A DNA stretch of 64,000 nt from Pantanalinema sp. (GCA_036704125.1 DATNQI010000085.1:1-64000); one strand, 5' to 3'. Counted from the stretch's first letter, positions 47,426-57,438 are shown. The notes: generated from the sequence alone by a model not told the origin. Program-made: numbers and translations.

Positions 47426-49384
47426 TTGATTTCGAAGACGAACCTCGCCGGGGGGCGGGGCTGGCGCGCGGCCCTGGCGGCCCTGCTGATCCTCGCGGGG
47501 ATCGGCTCGCTGTCGCCCGCTCGGGCCCAGCCCGCACCGGCTGCCAAGCAGCCCACCCCGGTCCCGCAGCAGTCTCCCAGGAAGGCCACGCCCGCCAAGC
47601 CGGCCGTTGAGCCCCAGGCACCCGCCGCGACGCCGAGCGTCTCGAGCGGGGCGACCTCCTCCTTGACCCCCGAGGTCGACGAGGGTCCCAAGATTCACCT
47701 GGTGGACATCCGGATCCGCGGCAACAAGACCGTCTCCGAGGAGACGATCCTGCTGTCGATCCCCATCCACGCGGGCCAGGACGTGACCCGGGCCCAGGTC
47801 GAGGAGGCCCTCCAGCGGATCTATGGCCTCGGCTACTTCCACCCGCCGAGCGCCTCGACCCAGCCGGTCATGGGCGGCGAGCGCCTGATCATCACCGTGG
47901 TGGAGTACCCCGTCCTCAAGGGAGTGACCCTCTCGGGGGCGACCCTCTTCCCGGCCAGCGAGCTCGAGCAGCCGTTCGAGGCCATGAAGGGCCGGGTGAT
48001 CAACCTCAAGGACATCCAGGAGGCCATCAAGCGCATCGAGAAGCGCTACGCCGATCAGGGCTACGTGCTCGCCAGGATCGTCGACCTGCAGGTCGCCCCC
48101 GACGGCCAGCTCCTGCTCAAGGTCGCCGAGGGCACGATCAACGCCATCTCGATCGCGGGCAACGACGAGACCCAGGACTTCGTCATCCGCCGCGAGATCA
48201 CCCTCAAGCCCGGCGACATCTACAACTTCGGCCGCATGCAGGACGACCTGCGCCGGGTCTACAACCTCAACTACTTCGAGGACATCGGCATCAAGTACGA
48301 GCCGGCCGAGAGCGATCCGACCAAGGTCAACGTGATCGTCACCGTCAAGGAGAAGCAGACCGGGACCTTCAACCTGTCGGCCGGCTGGAGCAACCGTGAC
48401 GGCCCGCTCGGCATCCTGAGCCTGCGCAAGGACAACCTCCTCGGTCGCAGCCAGTCGGTGAGCGCCGATCTGACCATCTCGAAGAACTGGGCCGCCGAGC
48501 TCAACTACTTCAACCCCTGGATCGACGACCGGCACACCTCGTTCGGCGCGAGCCTCTACGCGCGGCGGTTCTTCAACTACTACGCCTCGTTCCTGGAGGA
48601 GCGCCAGGGGACTGCGCTCTCCTTCGGCCAGCCCCTCTTCGGCCAGGACCCGGTCACGGCCCAGTGGCGCGGCGCCTGGCGCCTGAAGCTCGAGCGGATC
48701 GGCATCCTGGGCGGCTCGAACTACGACCAGCGCCTGGACACCATCACGGCGCAGCCCCACGTCGCGGGCACCGGGCGCGAGGCGGACCTGTCCACCAGCG
48801 TCGGCTACACCGTGACCTTCGATAGCCGCGACTACATCCTCAACCCCAACACCGGCTGGTTCAACACCGCCATGGTGGACCAGTACGTGCCGGGGCTGGG
48901 GGACCTCAAGATGACCCGCCTGCAGCTGGATCTCAACCGCTACGTCCCGCTGTGGCTGGGGCACACCCTGGCCGTGGGCTGGAAGCTCGGCACCATGCAG
49001 ACGCCCTTCGGCGGCAACATCCCGCCGTACGAGCGCTTCTACTCCATCGGCAACTACATGGTCCGCGGCTGGCCCGAAGGCCTCAACCTGACCAATGCGG
49101 GCAACCAGGGAGCGCCCGGCCAGGCCTTCGTGGGCGACTCGTTCACCCTGGGCTCGATCGAGTACCGCTTCCCCATCGTCAACATCCTCTCGGGGGTGGT
49201 CTTCGGGGACACGGGCCTCTTCTGGGACCAGGCCCAGCAGAACTTCGGCTGGGAGCGTGCCCGCTCCGGCTACGGCGCGGGGATCCGCCTCAACACGCCG
49301 CTCGGTCCCTTGCGCCTCGACTACGGCCTCAAGAAGTGGGGCGAGGCCGGCCAGATCCACTTCTCGATCGGTCAAAAATTCTAG
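47426..49384 (+). CDS. bamA: BamA/Omp85 outer-membrane protein assembly factor
   Basis: The TTG at 47426 is chosen since GAGAGAGG precedes it and a signal peptide (MISKTNLAGG...SPARAQ) follows; a TTG at 47399 is also in frame. The 652-residue protein has a Pro/Ala-rich linker, three POTRA domains (about 90-310, beginning IHLVDIRIRGNKTVSEETILLS) and the Omp85 beta barrel, ending in F as outer-membrane barrels do. The small POTRA number matches cyanobacterial Omp85 rather than the five of proteobacteria. It inserts outer-membrane proteins. Skp and the lipid A genes follow. Confidence 0.93.
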   Translation: MISKTNLAGGRGWRAALAALLILAGIGSLSPARAQPAPAAKQPTPVPQQSPRKATPAKPAVEPQAPAATPSVSSGATSSLTPEVDEGPKIHLVDIRIRGNKTVSEETILLSIPIHAGQDVTRAQVEEALQRIYGLGYFHPPSASTQPVMGGERLIITVVEYPVLKGVTLSGATLFPASELEQPFEAMKGRVINLKDIQEAIKRIEKRYADQGYVLARIVDLQVAPDGQLLLKVAEGTINAISIAGNDETQDFVIRREITLKPGDIYNFGRMQDDLRRVYNLNYFEDIGIKYEPAESDPTKVNVIVTVKEKQTGTFNLSAGWSNRDGPLGILSLRKDNLLGRSQSVSADLTISKNWAAELNYFNPWIDDRHTSFGASLYARRFFNYYASFLEERQGTALSFGQPLFGQDPVTAQWRGAWRLKLERIGILGGSNYDQRLDTITAQPHVAGTGREADLSTSVGYTVTFDSRDYILNPNTGWFNTAMVDQYVPGLGDLKMTRLQLDLNRYVPLWLGHTLAVGWKLGTMQTPFGGNIPPYERFYSIGNYMVRGWPEGLNLTNAGNQGAPGQAFVGDSFTLGSIEYRFPIVNILSGVVFGDTGLFWDQAQQNFGWERARSGYGAGIRLNTPLGPLRLDYGLKKWGEAGQIHFSIGQKF

Positions 49385-49412
49385 GTTTTCTGCACCCTTA
49401 AAGGAGAACGAC

Positions 49413-49886
49413 ATGCTTCAACGGATGGTTTCGGGTTTTGCGGCGCTCGCGCTCGCCGCGGGCCTCATGCTCCAAGCGCCCGCCCAGGCGGCGGCTCCCG
49501 GCGCCCTCGGCTACGTGGACACCCAGAAGGTCTTCCAGAGCTACAAGGGCGCCCAGTCCGCCCAGGACCGCTTCCGCAAGGAGGCCCAGGACTACCAGGA
49601 GGAGCTGGTCGACGCCCAGCGCAAGCTCGAGGAGGCCCGCAAGGCCAACAAGAGCAGCGACGAGATCGCCAAGATGCAGAAGAAGTTCGAGGACGAGCTG
49701 AAGCCCAAGAAGGCCAAGGTGGAGGCCCTCGACCGGGAGCTGTCGGGCAAGATCAAGAAGCAGATCGAGGCGGCGATCGCCCAGGTCGCCAAGACCAGGG
49801 GCTTCGCCACCGTGGTCGACAAGGCGGCGATCCTCTACGGCGGGGAGGACCTGACCGGCGACGTCCTCAAGAACCTCAACAAGTAA
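49413..49886 (+). CDS. skp: Skp/OmpH periplasmic chaperone
   Basis: The 157-residue protein has a signal peptide ending AQA, then the OmpH pattern [22 protein letters not shown] and a long charged coiled coil rich in Lys, Glu and Ala. Skp holds unfolded outer-membrane proteins in the periplasm for BamA. AAAGGAG precedes the ATG. Position between bamA and lpxD is widely conserved in diderms. Confidence 0.92.
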   Translation: MLQRMVSGFAALALAAGLMLQAPAQAAAPGALGYVDTQKVFQSYKGAQSAQDRFRKEAQDYQEELVDAQRKLEEARKANKSSDEIAKMQKKFEDELKPKKAKVEALDRELSGKIKKQIEAAIAQVAKTRGFATVVDKAAILYGGEDLTGDVLKNLNK

Positions 49887-49887
49887 C

Positions 49888-50922
49888 ATGGCCGGCCTTA
49901 CCCTTCAGGAGCTCGCGGAGCGCCTCGGCGGGACGGTCGACGCCCAGGACGCCTCCTTTCGGATCGCCGGGGTGGCGAACCCCGAGGAGGCGACGCCGCG
50001 GGATCTCGTCTTCCTGGTCGAGGACAAGTACCTGGCTTCCATCGCGGCCTGCGCGGCCGGGGCCGTGGTGGCCCGCTCGCCCGTCGCGGGCAAGGCCACC
50101 GTGGTCGTGAAGGCCCCGCGCGAGGCCATGGCGCGAACCCTCGCCCTCTTCGCCCCCCCTCAGCCCTTGCCGCATCGCTCCGAGTTCGCCTCGGTCGATC
50201 CCAGCGCCGAGATCGCCGAGGGGGTGAGCGTCGGCCCTCACGTGACGGTGGGGCCGAGGGCTCGCGTCGGGCGCATGACCGTCCTGCATCCCGGGGTGGT
50301 GATCGGGCCGGACGCCCGGGTGGGCGAGGCCTGCGTCCTTTACCCCAACGTGGTGGTCCGCGAGGGCTGCACGCTGGGGGACCGGGTGATCGTCCAGCCC
50401 GGGGCCGTCATCGGCTCGGACGGCTTCGGCTTCGTCACCATGCCGGACAGAACCCACCTCAAGATGCCCCAGATCGGGGTCGTCGAGGTCCAGGACGACG
50501 TGGAGATCGGGGCCAACGTCACCATCGATCGCGCGACCATCGGCGCGACGGTCATCGGGCAAGGAACCAAAATTGACAACCTAGTGCACGTCGGCCATAA
50601 TGTGCGTATCGGGGAAAATGGCCTCCTGGTCTCTCAGGTGGGCATTTCCGGCTCGGTCACCGTCGGGGATCGGGTCACGATCGCCGGCCAGGCCGGCGTC
50701 GCCGGGCACTTGACGATCGGCGCGGACACGGTGGTGGCGGCCAAGGCCGGCGTCACAAAGAGCCTGCCGCCGAGGGTCATGGTTTCCGGGTTTCCCGCGC
50801 GTCCCCACCGCGAGGAGCTGCGCCGCCAGGCGCAGATCGAGCGTCTGGGCGAGCTGGCGGAGCAGGTCAAGGCCTTGCAGGCCGCGATCGCTGCCGTCCA
50901 GGGGACCTGCCAGGGGACCTGA
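49888..50922 (+). CDS. lpxD: UDP-3-O-acylglucosamine N-acyltransferase LpxD
   Basis: The 344-residue protein has the LpxD N-terminal domain ([25 protein letters not shown]) and a left-handed beta-helix of hexapeptide repeats with the catalytic histidine segment [26 protein letters not shown]. It adds the N-linked acyl chain in the third step of lipid A synthesis. The C-terminus is a short helix. It starts 1 bp after the skp stop. Confidence 0.96.
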   Translation: MAGLTLQELAERLGGTVDAQDASFRIAGVANPEEATPRDLVFLVEDKYLASIAACAAGAVVARSPVAGKATVVVKAPREAMARTLALFAPPQPLPHRSEFASVDPSAEIAEGVSVGPHVTVGPRARVGRMTVLHPGVVIGPDARVGEACVLYPNVVVREGCTLGDRVIVQPGAVIGSDGFGFVTMPDRTHLKMPQIGVVEVQDDVEIGANVTIDRATIGATVIGQGTKIDNLVHVGHNVRIGENGLLVSQVGISGSVTVGDRVTIAGQAGVAGHLTIGADTVVAAKAGVTKSLPPRVMVSGFPARPHREELRRQAQIERLGELAEQVKALQAAIAAVQGTCQGT

Positions 50923-50933
50923 AGGGGGGCGGC

Positions 50934-51392
50934 ATGGCGTTTGGGATCCGACAGGCGGCGATCCTCACCGGGCTTGCGCTCGTGCTCGGGGCCATTGTCG
51001 TGCCGATCCAGGCCTTTGCGTCGATCGCCATCCCCAACGGCGAGGTTCGCTTGCAGGAGGGCGGCTACGTCCGGGTGACGGCCATCGGGCTGCCGCCTCT
51101 GGGCGTGACCGAGCGCTCCGGCGCGCGCGACGTCGCCCGGCAGAACGCCATGGGCCTGGCGCAGCGTCGCTTGCTCGCCGCCGTCCTGGACCTGCCGGTC
51201 GGGCCGAGCAAGGTGACCGTCCGCGATCGCCTCGCCGCCAAGCCGAAGGCGCGCGAGCGCCTGCGCGACCTGATCGCGCGGGCCCGCGTCACCGGCCAGG
51301 AGCTCGCCGACGGCTCGGCCGAGGTCACGCTGGAGCTGCCCTACTCGGGTCCTGGCGGGCTCGCCGAGTTTTTCGCCGTCCTTTCGCCCTAG
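50934..51392 (+). CDS. Secreted LPP20/FlgO-like protein of unknown function
   Basis: A 152-residue protein with a signal peptide (ILTGLALVLGAIVVPIQAFA). The mature part resembles the LPP20-type fold: GYVRVTAIGLPP, then ARDVARQNAMGLAQRRLLAAVLDLPVG and ARVTGQELADGSAEVTLELPYSG. No lipobox cysteine is present, so it is probably soluble in the periplasm. It lies between lpxD and lpxC, an unusual insertion, and is spaced to be in the same transcript. Function unknown. Confidence 0.7.
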   Translation: MAFGIRQAAILTGLALVLGAIVVPIQAFASIAIPNGEVRLQEGGYVRVTAIGLPPLGVTERSGARDVARQNAMGLAQRRLLAAVLDLPVGPSKVTVRDRLAAKPKARERLRDLIARARVTGQELADGSAEVTLELPYSGPGGLAEFFAVLSP

Positions 51393-51407
51393 CGCCGCAG
51401 GAGACTC

Positions 51408-52298
51408 ATGCCGTTGGACCGCACCCTACAGTGGACGCTCGAGCGTCCGGTCACCTTCGAGGGCGTTGGCCTGCACTCCGGCGCCCGCGTCACCATGACG
51501 CTCCTGCCCGCCGATCCCCACAGCGGGATCCGCTTCCTGCGCACCGACCTGCCCGGCACCGCCGCGATTCCGGCCCTGGCCGACCACGTGGTCGAGACCA
51601 CCCTCTCGACCACCCTCGGCCTGGACGGGGTCCGCGTCGGCACCGTCGAGCACCTCATGGCCGCCCTCTACGTGATGGGGGTCTGCAACGTCGAGGTGCT
51701 GGTCGATTCGCCCGAGCTGCCCATCATGGACGGCAGTTCGCTCGCTTACATCGAGGCCATCCAGCGCTGTGGCCGCGTCGAGCAGCAGGCTTCGCGCCGC
51801 ACCCTGATGATCCAGGACAAGCTCGAGGTGCAGCGCGGCGACCGCTCCGTCATCTACCAGCCCGCCGAAAGCGACGAGGCCGAGCTGACATGCATCGTGG
51901 ACTACGGCCACCCTCACGCCGGAGCGCAGCTCTACGAGGGCGTCCTGAGCGAGGAGCGCTTCGGGGCCGAGCTGGCCCCGGCCCGCACCTTCTGCTTCCT
52001 GGCCGAGGTCGAGGCCATGCGCAGGGCCGGCCTCGCGAAAGGCGGCACCCCTGACAACGCGGTGGTGATCGCCGACGACGGCCCCATGACGGCTCTTCGC
52101 TACGCCGACGAGTGCGTCCGCCACAAGACCCTGGACCTGATCGGGGATCTGGCCCTGTGCGGCTTCGAGTGGCGCGGCGCGATCACGGCCGCCAAGGCCG
52201 GCCATCCCCTGCACGTCGCCCTTGCCCTTCAGCTTCAGCGCCTCGCCAGCCGCGAGCGCGCCAAGGAGGAACCCGTCTATGCCCACCATGCTCGCTGA
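51408..52298 (+). CDS. lpxC: UDP-3-O-acyl-N-acetylglucosamine deacetylase LpxC
   Basis: A 296-residue zinc deacetylase, the committed step of lipid A synthesis. The zinc ligands are H82 (VEHLMAAL), H239 and D243 (HKTLDLIGD), and the AGHPLHVAL motif holds the general-acid histidine. The gene overlaps fabZ by 20 bp. Confidence 0.97.
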   Translation: MPLDRTLQWTLERPVTFEGVGLHSGARVTMTLLPADPHSGIRFLRTDLPGTAAIPALADHVVETTLSTTLGLDGVRVGTVEHLMAALYVMGVCNVEVLVDSPELPIMDGSSLAYIEAIQRCGRVEQQASRRTLMIQDKLEVQRGDRSVIYQPAESDEAELTCIVDYGHPHAGAQLYEGVLSEERFGAELAPARTFCFLAEVEAMRRAGLAKGGTPDNAVVIADDGPMTALRYADECVRHKTLDLIGDLALCGFEWRGAITAAKAGHPLHVALALQLQRLASRERAKEEPVYAHHAR

Positions 52299-52755
52299 GG
52301 CTGCCGCCGTGCCCCCCGAGACCCCCAAGACCCTCGACATCAACGAGATCATGGCGATCCTGCCCCACCGCTTCCCCTTCCTGCTGGTGGACCGGGTGCT
52401 CGAGGTCGTGCCCGGCAAGCGGGCGGTGGCCATCAAGAACGTGAGCGTCAACGAGCCGCAGTTCACGGGGCACTTCCCCGAGCGGCCCCTGATGCCCGGG
52501 GTGCTGATCGTCGAGGCGCTCGCGCAGGTGGGCGGCATCGTGCTGCTGCAGCTCGAGGAGTACCACGGCAAGCTCGCGCTCTTCGCGGGCATCGACGGGG
52601 TGCGCTTCCGTCGCACCGTCCTGCCGGGGGATCAGCTCGTCATGAAGGCCGAGCTGATCAAGATCCGCGGGCAGATCGGCCGGGTCAAGGTCGAGGCCCG
52701 GGTCGCAGAGGCGCTCGTCACGGAAGGCGAGCTGATGTTTGCACTGGTCGACTGA
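52279..52755 (+). CDS. fabZ: 3-hydroxyacyl-ACP dehydratase FabZ
   Basis: The 158-residue hot-dog-fold enzyme has [13 protein letters not shown] and the catalytic [10 protein letters not shown] (H65) with Glu in VLIVEALAQ. It acts in fatty acid elongation and competes with LpxA for 3-hydroxyacyl-ACP, which explains its place between lpxC and lpxA. Confidence 0.97.
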   Translation: MPTMLAEAAAVPPETPKTLDINEIMAILPHRFPFLLVDRVLEVVPGKRAVAIKNVSVNEPQFTGHFPERPLMPGVLIVEALAQVGGIVLLQLEEYHGKLALFAGIDGVRFRRTVLPGDQLVMKAELIKIRGQIGRVKVEARVAEALVTEGELMFALVD

Positions 52756-52756
52756 C

Positions 52757-53563
52757 GTGATTGAAGTTCACCCTACCGCGGTCATCCATCCCAGCGCGCG
52801 CCTGGGCGACGGGGTCAAGATCGGCCCCTACGCCGTCATCGGCGAGCACACCTCGATCGGGGCGCGCACCGTCGTCGGCCCCCACGCCGTGATCGAGCCC
52901 TACACCACCCTCGGTGTCGATTGCCAGGTCTTCAGCGGCGCGATCATCGGGGGCGTGCCCCAGGACCTCAAGTTCGGCGGCGAGGAGTCCTACACCGTCA
53001 TCGGCGATCGCAACATCATCCGCGAGTGCGTCACCATCAACCGCGCCACCGGCATGGGCGAGGAGACGCGCATCGGCGACGACAACATGTTCCAGGCCTA
53101 CGTCCACGTGGCCCACAACTGCGTGATCGGCAACCAGGTCGTGATGTCCAACTGCGCCACGCTCGCCGGCCACGTCTCGGTCGACGACTACGCCATCATC
53201 GGCGGGCTCGCGGGCATCCACCAGTTCTGCCGGGTCGGCACCATGGCCATGGTCGGCGCCATGAGCCGGGTGACCCAGGACGTTCCCCCCTACATGCTGA
53301 TCGAGGGCGCCCCCCCCAAGGTGCTGGGCCCCAACGTGATCGGCCTGAGGCGGCGGGGCCTCGCTCAGGACGAGCGCACCCTCATCAAGCGCGCCTACAA
53401 GCTCATGTACCGCTCCGATCTCAACTTCGCCCAGGCCCTGGAAGCGATCGCGGAGCTCGGCGACTCGCCCTACCTTCGCCAGCTGATCGCCTTCGTGGAG
53501 GCCTCCGAGCGCGGCGTGGTCGGCCGCTCGGCCCGCGCCTCGGCCCCCGAGGCCGACGCCTAG
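52757..53563 (+). CDS. lpxA: UDP-N-acetylglucosamine O-acyltransferase LpxA
   Basis: The GTG at 52757, 1 bp after the fabZ stop, gives 268 residues and the expected start (MIEVHPTAVIHPSARLGDGVKIG). Hexapeptide repeats form the beta-helix; the catalytic His is in AYVHVAHNC, and AGIHQFCRVG and the C-terminal helices are typical. First step of lipid A synthesis. Confidence 0.96.
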   Translation: MIEVHPTAVIHPSARLGDGVKIGPYAVIGEHTSIGARTVVGPHAVIEPYTTLGVDCQVFSGAIIGGVPQDLKFGGEESYTVIGDRNIIRECVTINRATGMGEETRIGDDNMFQAYVHVAHNCVIGNQVVMSNCATLAGHVSVDDYAIIGGLAGIHQFCRVGTMAMVGAMSRVTQDVPPYMLIEGAPPKVLGPNVIGLRRRGLAQDERTLIKRAYKLMYRSDLNFAQALEAIAELGDSPYLRQLIAFVEASERGVVGRSARASAPEADA

Positions 53564-53564
53564 C

Positions 53565-54737
53565 ATGGACCGAGTCCCCACCGTCTTCATCTGCGCGGGC
53601 GAGGTCTCCGGGGATCTCCACGCCGCGCGCCTGGTTTCGGCCCTCCTCGAGCGCCGGGGCGGGCTTGCGGTCTGGGGCGTCGGCTCGCACCGCATGCGAT
53701 CGGCCGGCGTCGAGGTGCGCTGGGACGTTACCCGCTACAGCGCGGTCGGCCTGCTCGAGCACCTGCCGGGCGTCCGCCCCATCGCCAGGGTCCTCTCCGA
53801 GGTCCGCGAGGCCCTGGCGGCCAACCGGCCCGACGCGGTGGTGCTGGTGGATTACCAGGGCATGAACATGCAGATCGCGCGCTTCGCCAGGGCGCTCGGC
53901 ATCCCCACCGTCTACTACATCTCCCCCCAGGAGTGGATCTGGGGCCTGCCGGGCGGCTGCCGCAAGGTCGCCGAGGTCTCGGACCTGATCCTGGCCATCT
54001 TCGAGAAGGAGGCCGAGGCCTACCGCGCCTCGGGGGCCAACGTGGAGTTCGTCGGTCATCCCCTGCTCGACATGGTGCCGGGCGACGAGCGCGGGGCCCT
54101 CGCCCATCGCCTGGGGGTGGACGTGGCCGAGCCCATCGTCGCCCTCTTCCCCGGCAGCCGCCGGATGGAGCTCTCGCGCCTCCTGCCGCCCATGCTCGAG
54201 GCCTGCGAGCGCCTGCTTGCGGCCAACCCCCGGGTGCAGTTCCTGCTGCCGGTGGCGAGCCCGGATCTCGCCGAGCTGGTCCTGCGCCTGCGCGCACAGC
54301 GGCCGGGCGTCGCGGTGAAGGTGGTCTCGGACGTGAGCGGCATGGCCCTGATGCGCCTTTCGGACGTGGTGCTCGCCGCCTCCGGCACGGTGGTGCTCGA
54401 GGCCGCGGTGGTCGGCACCCCCGTGGTCGCCGCCTACAAGATCGGGGCCCTGGCGGCCTTTCTGGCCAGGCGCCTGATGCGCGGGGCCTACGTGACGCTG
54501 CCCAACATCGTCATGGACGAGGGGATCGTCCCCGAGCTGCTGCAGGGCGAGGCGAACGGGGCGCGCATGGCCGAGGAGGTGCTGCGCCTGCTGCAGAGCC
54601 CGGGCGATCGCGCCCGGATGATCGCGCGCCTCGCGGCCGTCCGGGCCCGCCTCGGGACGCCGGGGGCCGTCGGCCGCGCCGCCGACCGGATCGTGGCACG
54701 CCTGGCGGCCACGGAGGAAGCCAAGACGCTGGCATGA
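53565..54737 (+). CDS. lpxB: Lipid-A-disaccharide synthase LpxB
   Basis: The 390-residue GT19 enzyme has AGEVSGDLHAARLV at the start, YYISPQEWIWG and FPGSRRMELSRLLPPMLEA, and ASGTVVLEAAVVGTPVVAAYK near the donor site. It joins UDP-diacylglucosamine and lipid X. It overlaps the following SDR gene by 4 bp. Confidence 0.96.
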   Translation: MDRVPTVFICAGEVSGDLHAARLVSALLERRGGLAVWGVGSHRMRSAGVEVRWDVTRYSAVGLLEHLPGVRPIARVLSEVREALAANRPDAVVLVDYQGMNMQIARFARALGIPTVYYISPQEWIWGLPGGCRKVAEVSDLILAIFEKEAEAYRASGANVEFVGHPLLDMVPGDERGALAHRLGVDVAEPIVALFPGSRRMELSRLLPPMLEACERLLAANPRVQFLLPVASPDLAELVLRLRAQRPGVAVKVVSDVSGMALMRLSDVVLAASGTVVLEAAVVGTPVVAAYKIGALAAFLARRLMRGAYVTLPNIVMDEGIVPELLQGEANGARMAEEVLRLLQSPGDRARMIARLAAVRARLGTPGAVGRAADRIVARLAATEEAKTLA

Positions 54738-55675
54738 CCGAACACGTCTTCATCACCGGGATCAGCGGCTGCGTCGGCCACTACCTCTTCGACGCCCTCG
54801 CCGGCGACCCCCGCTACCACCTCCACCTCCTGGTCCGCGACGTCTCGCGCCTGCGCTTCGACTACCAGGACCGGCCCAACGTCTCGATCGTCGCGGGGGA
54901 CCTGATGGACATCGAGCGGCACGCCGAGCTGCTCGGGCGGATGGACCACATCATCCACGTGGCGGCCGCCTGGGGCGAGGCGGTGAGCTACGAGGTCAAC
55001 CACCGCATCCCCTTTCGCATGTTCGAGCTGGCGGATCCCGGGCGGATCAAGCGTCTCGTCTACTTCGCGACCGCGAGCGTGCTGGACCAGGACAACCGCC
55101 TGCTGGCTCCCGCCGAGGAGCACGGCACCGACTACATCCGCAGCAAGTACCAGGCCTGCGCGCAGCTGGACGCCCACCCCCTGGGCGACCGGATCGTGGC
55201 CGTCTTCCCGACCCTCATCTTCGGAGGCGGGGCGCGCCAGCCCCTCTCGCACCTCTCCTCGGGCCTCTCCGACGTGGGGCGCTGGCTCTCGATCGCGCGC
55301 TTCTTGACCCTCGAGGGCACCCTGCACTTCATCCACGCCCGCGACATCGCCCGGATCGTCGCGCACGTCCTCTCGCACGAGGTCCCCGAGCGCTGGCTGG
55401 TGCTCGGCAACCCCGAGCTGAGCGTCGACCAGATGATCGACCAGCTGTGCGCGGCCTTCGGCCGCCGGCGTCCGCGCCTCTTGCGGCTCGATCTCACCCC
55501 CATGCTCGGCCTGATCGAGCGCCTGGTGGGCTCGGGCTTCAACACCTGGGACCGCTACAGCCTCAAGCACCGCCACTTCCGCTACCGGACGGTCAACGCC
55601 GAGACCTTCGGCCTGCCGAGCGACCTCTCCACTCTTGGCGCGGTGGTGCGCGAGCAGCTCGCGGCCTCGCGATGA
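54734..55675 (+). CDS. NAD-dependent epimerase/dehydratase (extended SDR)
   Basis: A 313-residue SDR with the nucleotide motif GISGCVGHYL and YIRSK as the active-site YxxxK. The middle has DIERHAELLGRMDHIIHVAAAWGEA and the C-terminal domain ends in a region reminiscent of sugar epimerases or 3-beta-HSD-like enzymes. Substrate unknown. The ATGA overlaps with lpxB and coaE place it in the envelope transcript, so a cell-surface sugar or lipid substrate is plausible. Its C-terminal residues (HRHFRYRTVNAETFGLPSDL) look lineage-specific. Confidence 0.8.
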   Translation: MTEHVFITGISGCVGHYLFDALAGDPRYHLHLLVRDVSRLRFDYQDRPNVSIVAGDLMDIERHAELLGRMDHIIHVAAAWGEAVSYEVNHRIPFRMFELADPGRIKRLVYFATASVLDQDNRLLAPAEEHGTDYIRSKYQACAQLDAHPLGDRIVAVFPTLIFGGGARQPLSHLSSGLSDVGRWLSIARFLTLEGTLHFIHARDIARIVAHVLSHEVPERWLVLGNPELSVDQMIDQLCAAFGRRRPRLLRLDLTPMLGLIERLVGSGFNTWDRYSLKHRHFRYRTVNAETFGLPSDLSTLGAVVREQLAASR

Positions 55676-56274
55676 AGGTCATCGGCCTGACCGGGGGGAT
55701 CGCCTCCGGCAAGACGACGGTCGCGAACCTTCTGGCCGAGCACGGCGGGGCGGTGATCGACGCGGACGTGGTCGCGCGCGAGGTGGTCGAGCCGGGGACC
55801 CCCGGCCTGGCTGCGATCGCCAGGGCCTTCGGCCCCGAGGTGATCGACCCGGCCGGCCGCCTGGACCGCGCGGCGCTGGGCAAGCGCGTCTTCGCCGACG
55901 AGGCCGAGCGCGAGCGGCTCAACTCCATCGTCCACCCCGCGGTCAAGGAAGCCATGACCCGGGCCCTCGCGGATCTTGCGCGGCGCGTCCCGCCCCCCCC
56001 CTTCGCGGTCCTGGTGATCCCTTTGCTCTTCGAGACCGGGATGCAGGCCATGGCCGACACCGTCTGGACCCTGAGCGTGCCTCCCGAGCTCCAGCGCGAG
56101 CGCCTGCTTTCGCGCGACGCGCTGAGCCCGCAGGAGGCCGATGCCCGCATCGCATCCCAGTGGCCGCTCTCGCGCAAGCTCGAACTGAGCGATCGGGTCA
56201 TCGACAACACCGGCCTCCCGGAGGCGCTCGATGCCCAGGTCGCCGCGGCCCTGCGCCTCGAGGGGCTCGAGTAG
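55672..56274 (+). CDS. coaE: Dephospho-CoA kinase CoaE
   Basis: A 200-residue P-loop kinase with GLTGGIASGKTT at residues 5-16, DADVVAREVVEPG and IPLLFETG. It carries out the last step of CoA synthesis. The ATG overlaps the SDR stop (ATGA). Confidence 0.95.
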   Translation: MKVIGLTGGIASGKTTVANLLAEHGGAVIDADVVAREVVEPGTPGLAAIARAFGPEVIDPAGRLDRAALGKRVFADEAERERLNSIVHPAVKEAMTRALADLARRVPPPPFAVLVIPLLFETGMQAMADTVWTLSVPPELQRERLLSRDALSPQEADARIASQWPLSRKLELSDRVIDNTGLPEALDAQVAAALRLEGLE

Positions 56275-56293
56275 CGCGTGGTAGCATGACCCC

Positions 56294-56869
56294 ATGACCC
56301 GACGCGCTCACGTTCGACCCCGCGCGCGCCTTCGCCGGTTCGTCCTCGCCCTCGCCGCCCTCGCGCTCCTGCTCGCCTTGGCGCGCCCGGCGGGGGTCGC
56401 GGCCGCGCGCCTGTTCTTCCCCTTCCCCTACCGGGAGGCCATCGAGCGCGAGGCCGAGCGGTACTCGCTCGATCCGCTCCTGGTGGTGGCCGTGATGCGC
56501 GTCGAGAGCGGCTTTGCGCCTCGGGCGCGCTCGCGGGTGGGGGCCCGGGGCCTCATGCAGCTGATGCCGTCGACCGCCGCGTGGGCCGCCCGCAAGGTAT
56601 CCATGCGCGACTTCTCCGCCGAGGGGCTGGAGGACCCGGACACCAACATCCGGCTGGGCTGCTGGTACCTGAGCTACCTGCGCCGCCAGTTCCCGGGCGA
56701 CCTGCACGCGATGCTCGCCGCCTACAACGGGGGCGAGGGCAACGTCGCGCGCTGGAAGCGCCAGCCCGAGGCCCTGGAGGCGGCCTACCCCGAGACGCGC
56801 GCCTACGTCAGGCGCAGCATCCGGGCCTACCGGATCTATCGCCTCCTGTACCGGGACTGGGCCTCCTGA
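56294..56869 (+). CDS. SLT-type lytic transglycosylase
   Basis: The 191-residue protein has an Arg-rich N-terminus and one hydrophobic signal/anchor helix, then an SLT domain: DPLLVVAVMRVESGF with the catalytic Glu in ESGF, GARGLMQLMP and AMLAAYNGGEGNV. It cleaves peptidoglycan glycan strands with 1,6-anhydro ring formation. The DciA-like gene overlaps its stop as TGATG. Confidence 0.92.
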   Translation: MTRRAHVRPRARLRRFVLALAALALLLALARPAGVAAARLFFPFPYREAIEREAERYSLDPLLVVAVMRVESGFAPRARSRVGARGLMQLMPSTAAWAARKVSMRDFSAEGLEDPDTNIRLGCWYLSYLRRQFPGDLHAMLAAYNGGEGNVARWKRQPEALEAAYPETRAYVRRSIRAYRIYRLLYRDWAS

Positions 56870-57438
56870 TGCAGAAGCTGCAGCGCTTTCTGGCCAAGAG
56901 CCTCAAGGAGTGGAAGGCCGAGGACGCCGTCGCGGCGGGCCGCGTCTTCGCCCTGTGGCCGACGATCGTGGGCGAGGCGATCGCCGCGCGCACCCGGCCT
57001 CGCTTCCTGCGCGGCGGGGTGCTCTTCGTCGAGGCGGCCTCCTCGGCGTGGGCCAACGAGCTGACCATGCTCAAGCCCCGCATCCTCAAGGCGCTCGACA
57101 CCCATCTGGGCGGGGGCCTCATCCGCGACGTGCGCTACCAGGTGGCCCCCACCTGGCAAGAGCGCAAGGGCTACGAGGCCCCGGTCCACGAGCCGGAGCC
57201 GGTCCTTGCGCGCGAGCCCCTCACCCCCGAGGCGCAGAAGGAGATCGCCGAGCAGGTGGCCGCCAAGGTGCCGGATCCGGCCCTGGCCGAGGCGACCGGC
57301 GAGCTGCTCTCGGCCGTCGCCCGGCGCCGGGTGGCCAAGCAGAAGGCGGGGTATCTGCCCTGCCCCTCGTGCGGAGCCCTGGTGCCGCCTGGGAGCGGCG
57401 CCTGCCCGATCTGTCGCCTGACGGGCAGCGGGCGCTGA
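56869..57438 (+). CDS. dciA: DciA-like DUF721 protein with C-terminal zinc ribbon
   Basis: The 189-residue protein has a DUF721 domain at residues 10-100 (VFALWPTIVGEAIAARTRPRFLRGGVLFVEAASSAWANELTML), the KH-like domain of DciA, which helps load the replicative helicase in most bacteria lacking DnaC. Residues 160-185 contain CPSCGALVPPGSGACPIC, a four-cysteine zinc ribbon not usual for DciA. Its role here is inferred from the domain only. Confidence 0.82.
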   Translation: MQKLQRFLAKSLKEWKAEDAVAAGRVFALWPTIVGEAIAARTRPRFLRGGVLFVEAASSAWANELTMLKPRILKALDTHLGGGLIRDVRYQVAPTWQERKGYEAPVHEPEPVLAREPLTPEAQKEIAEQVAAKVPDPALAEATGELLSAVARRRVAKQKAGYLPCPSCGALVPPGSGACPICRLTGSGR

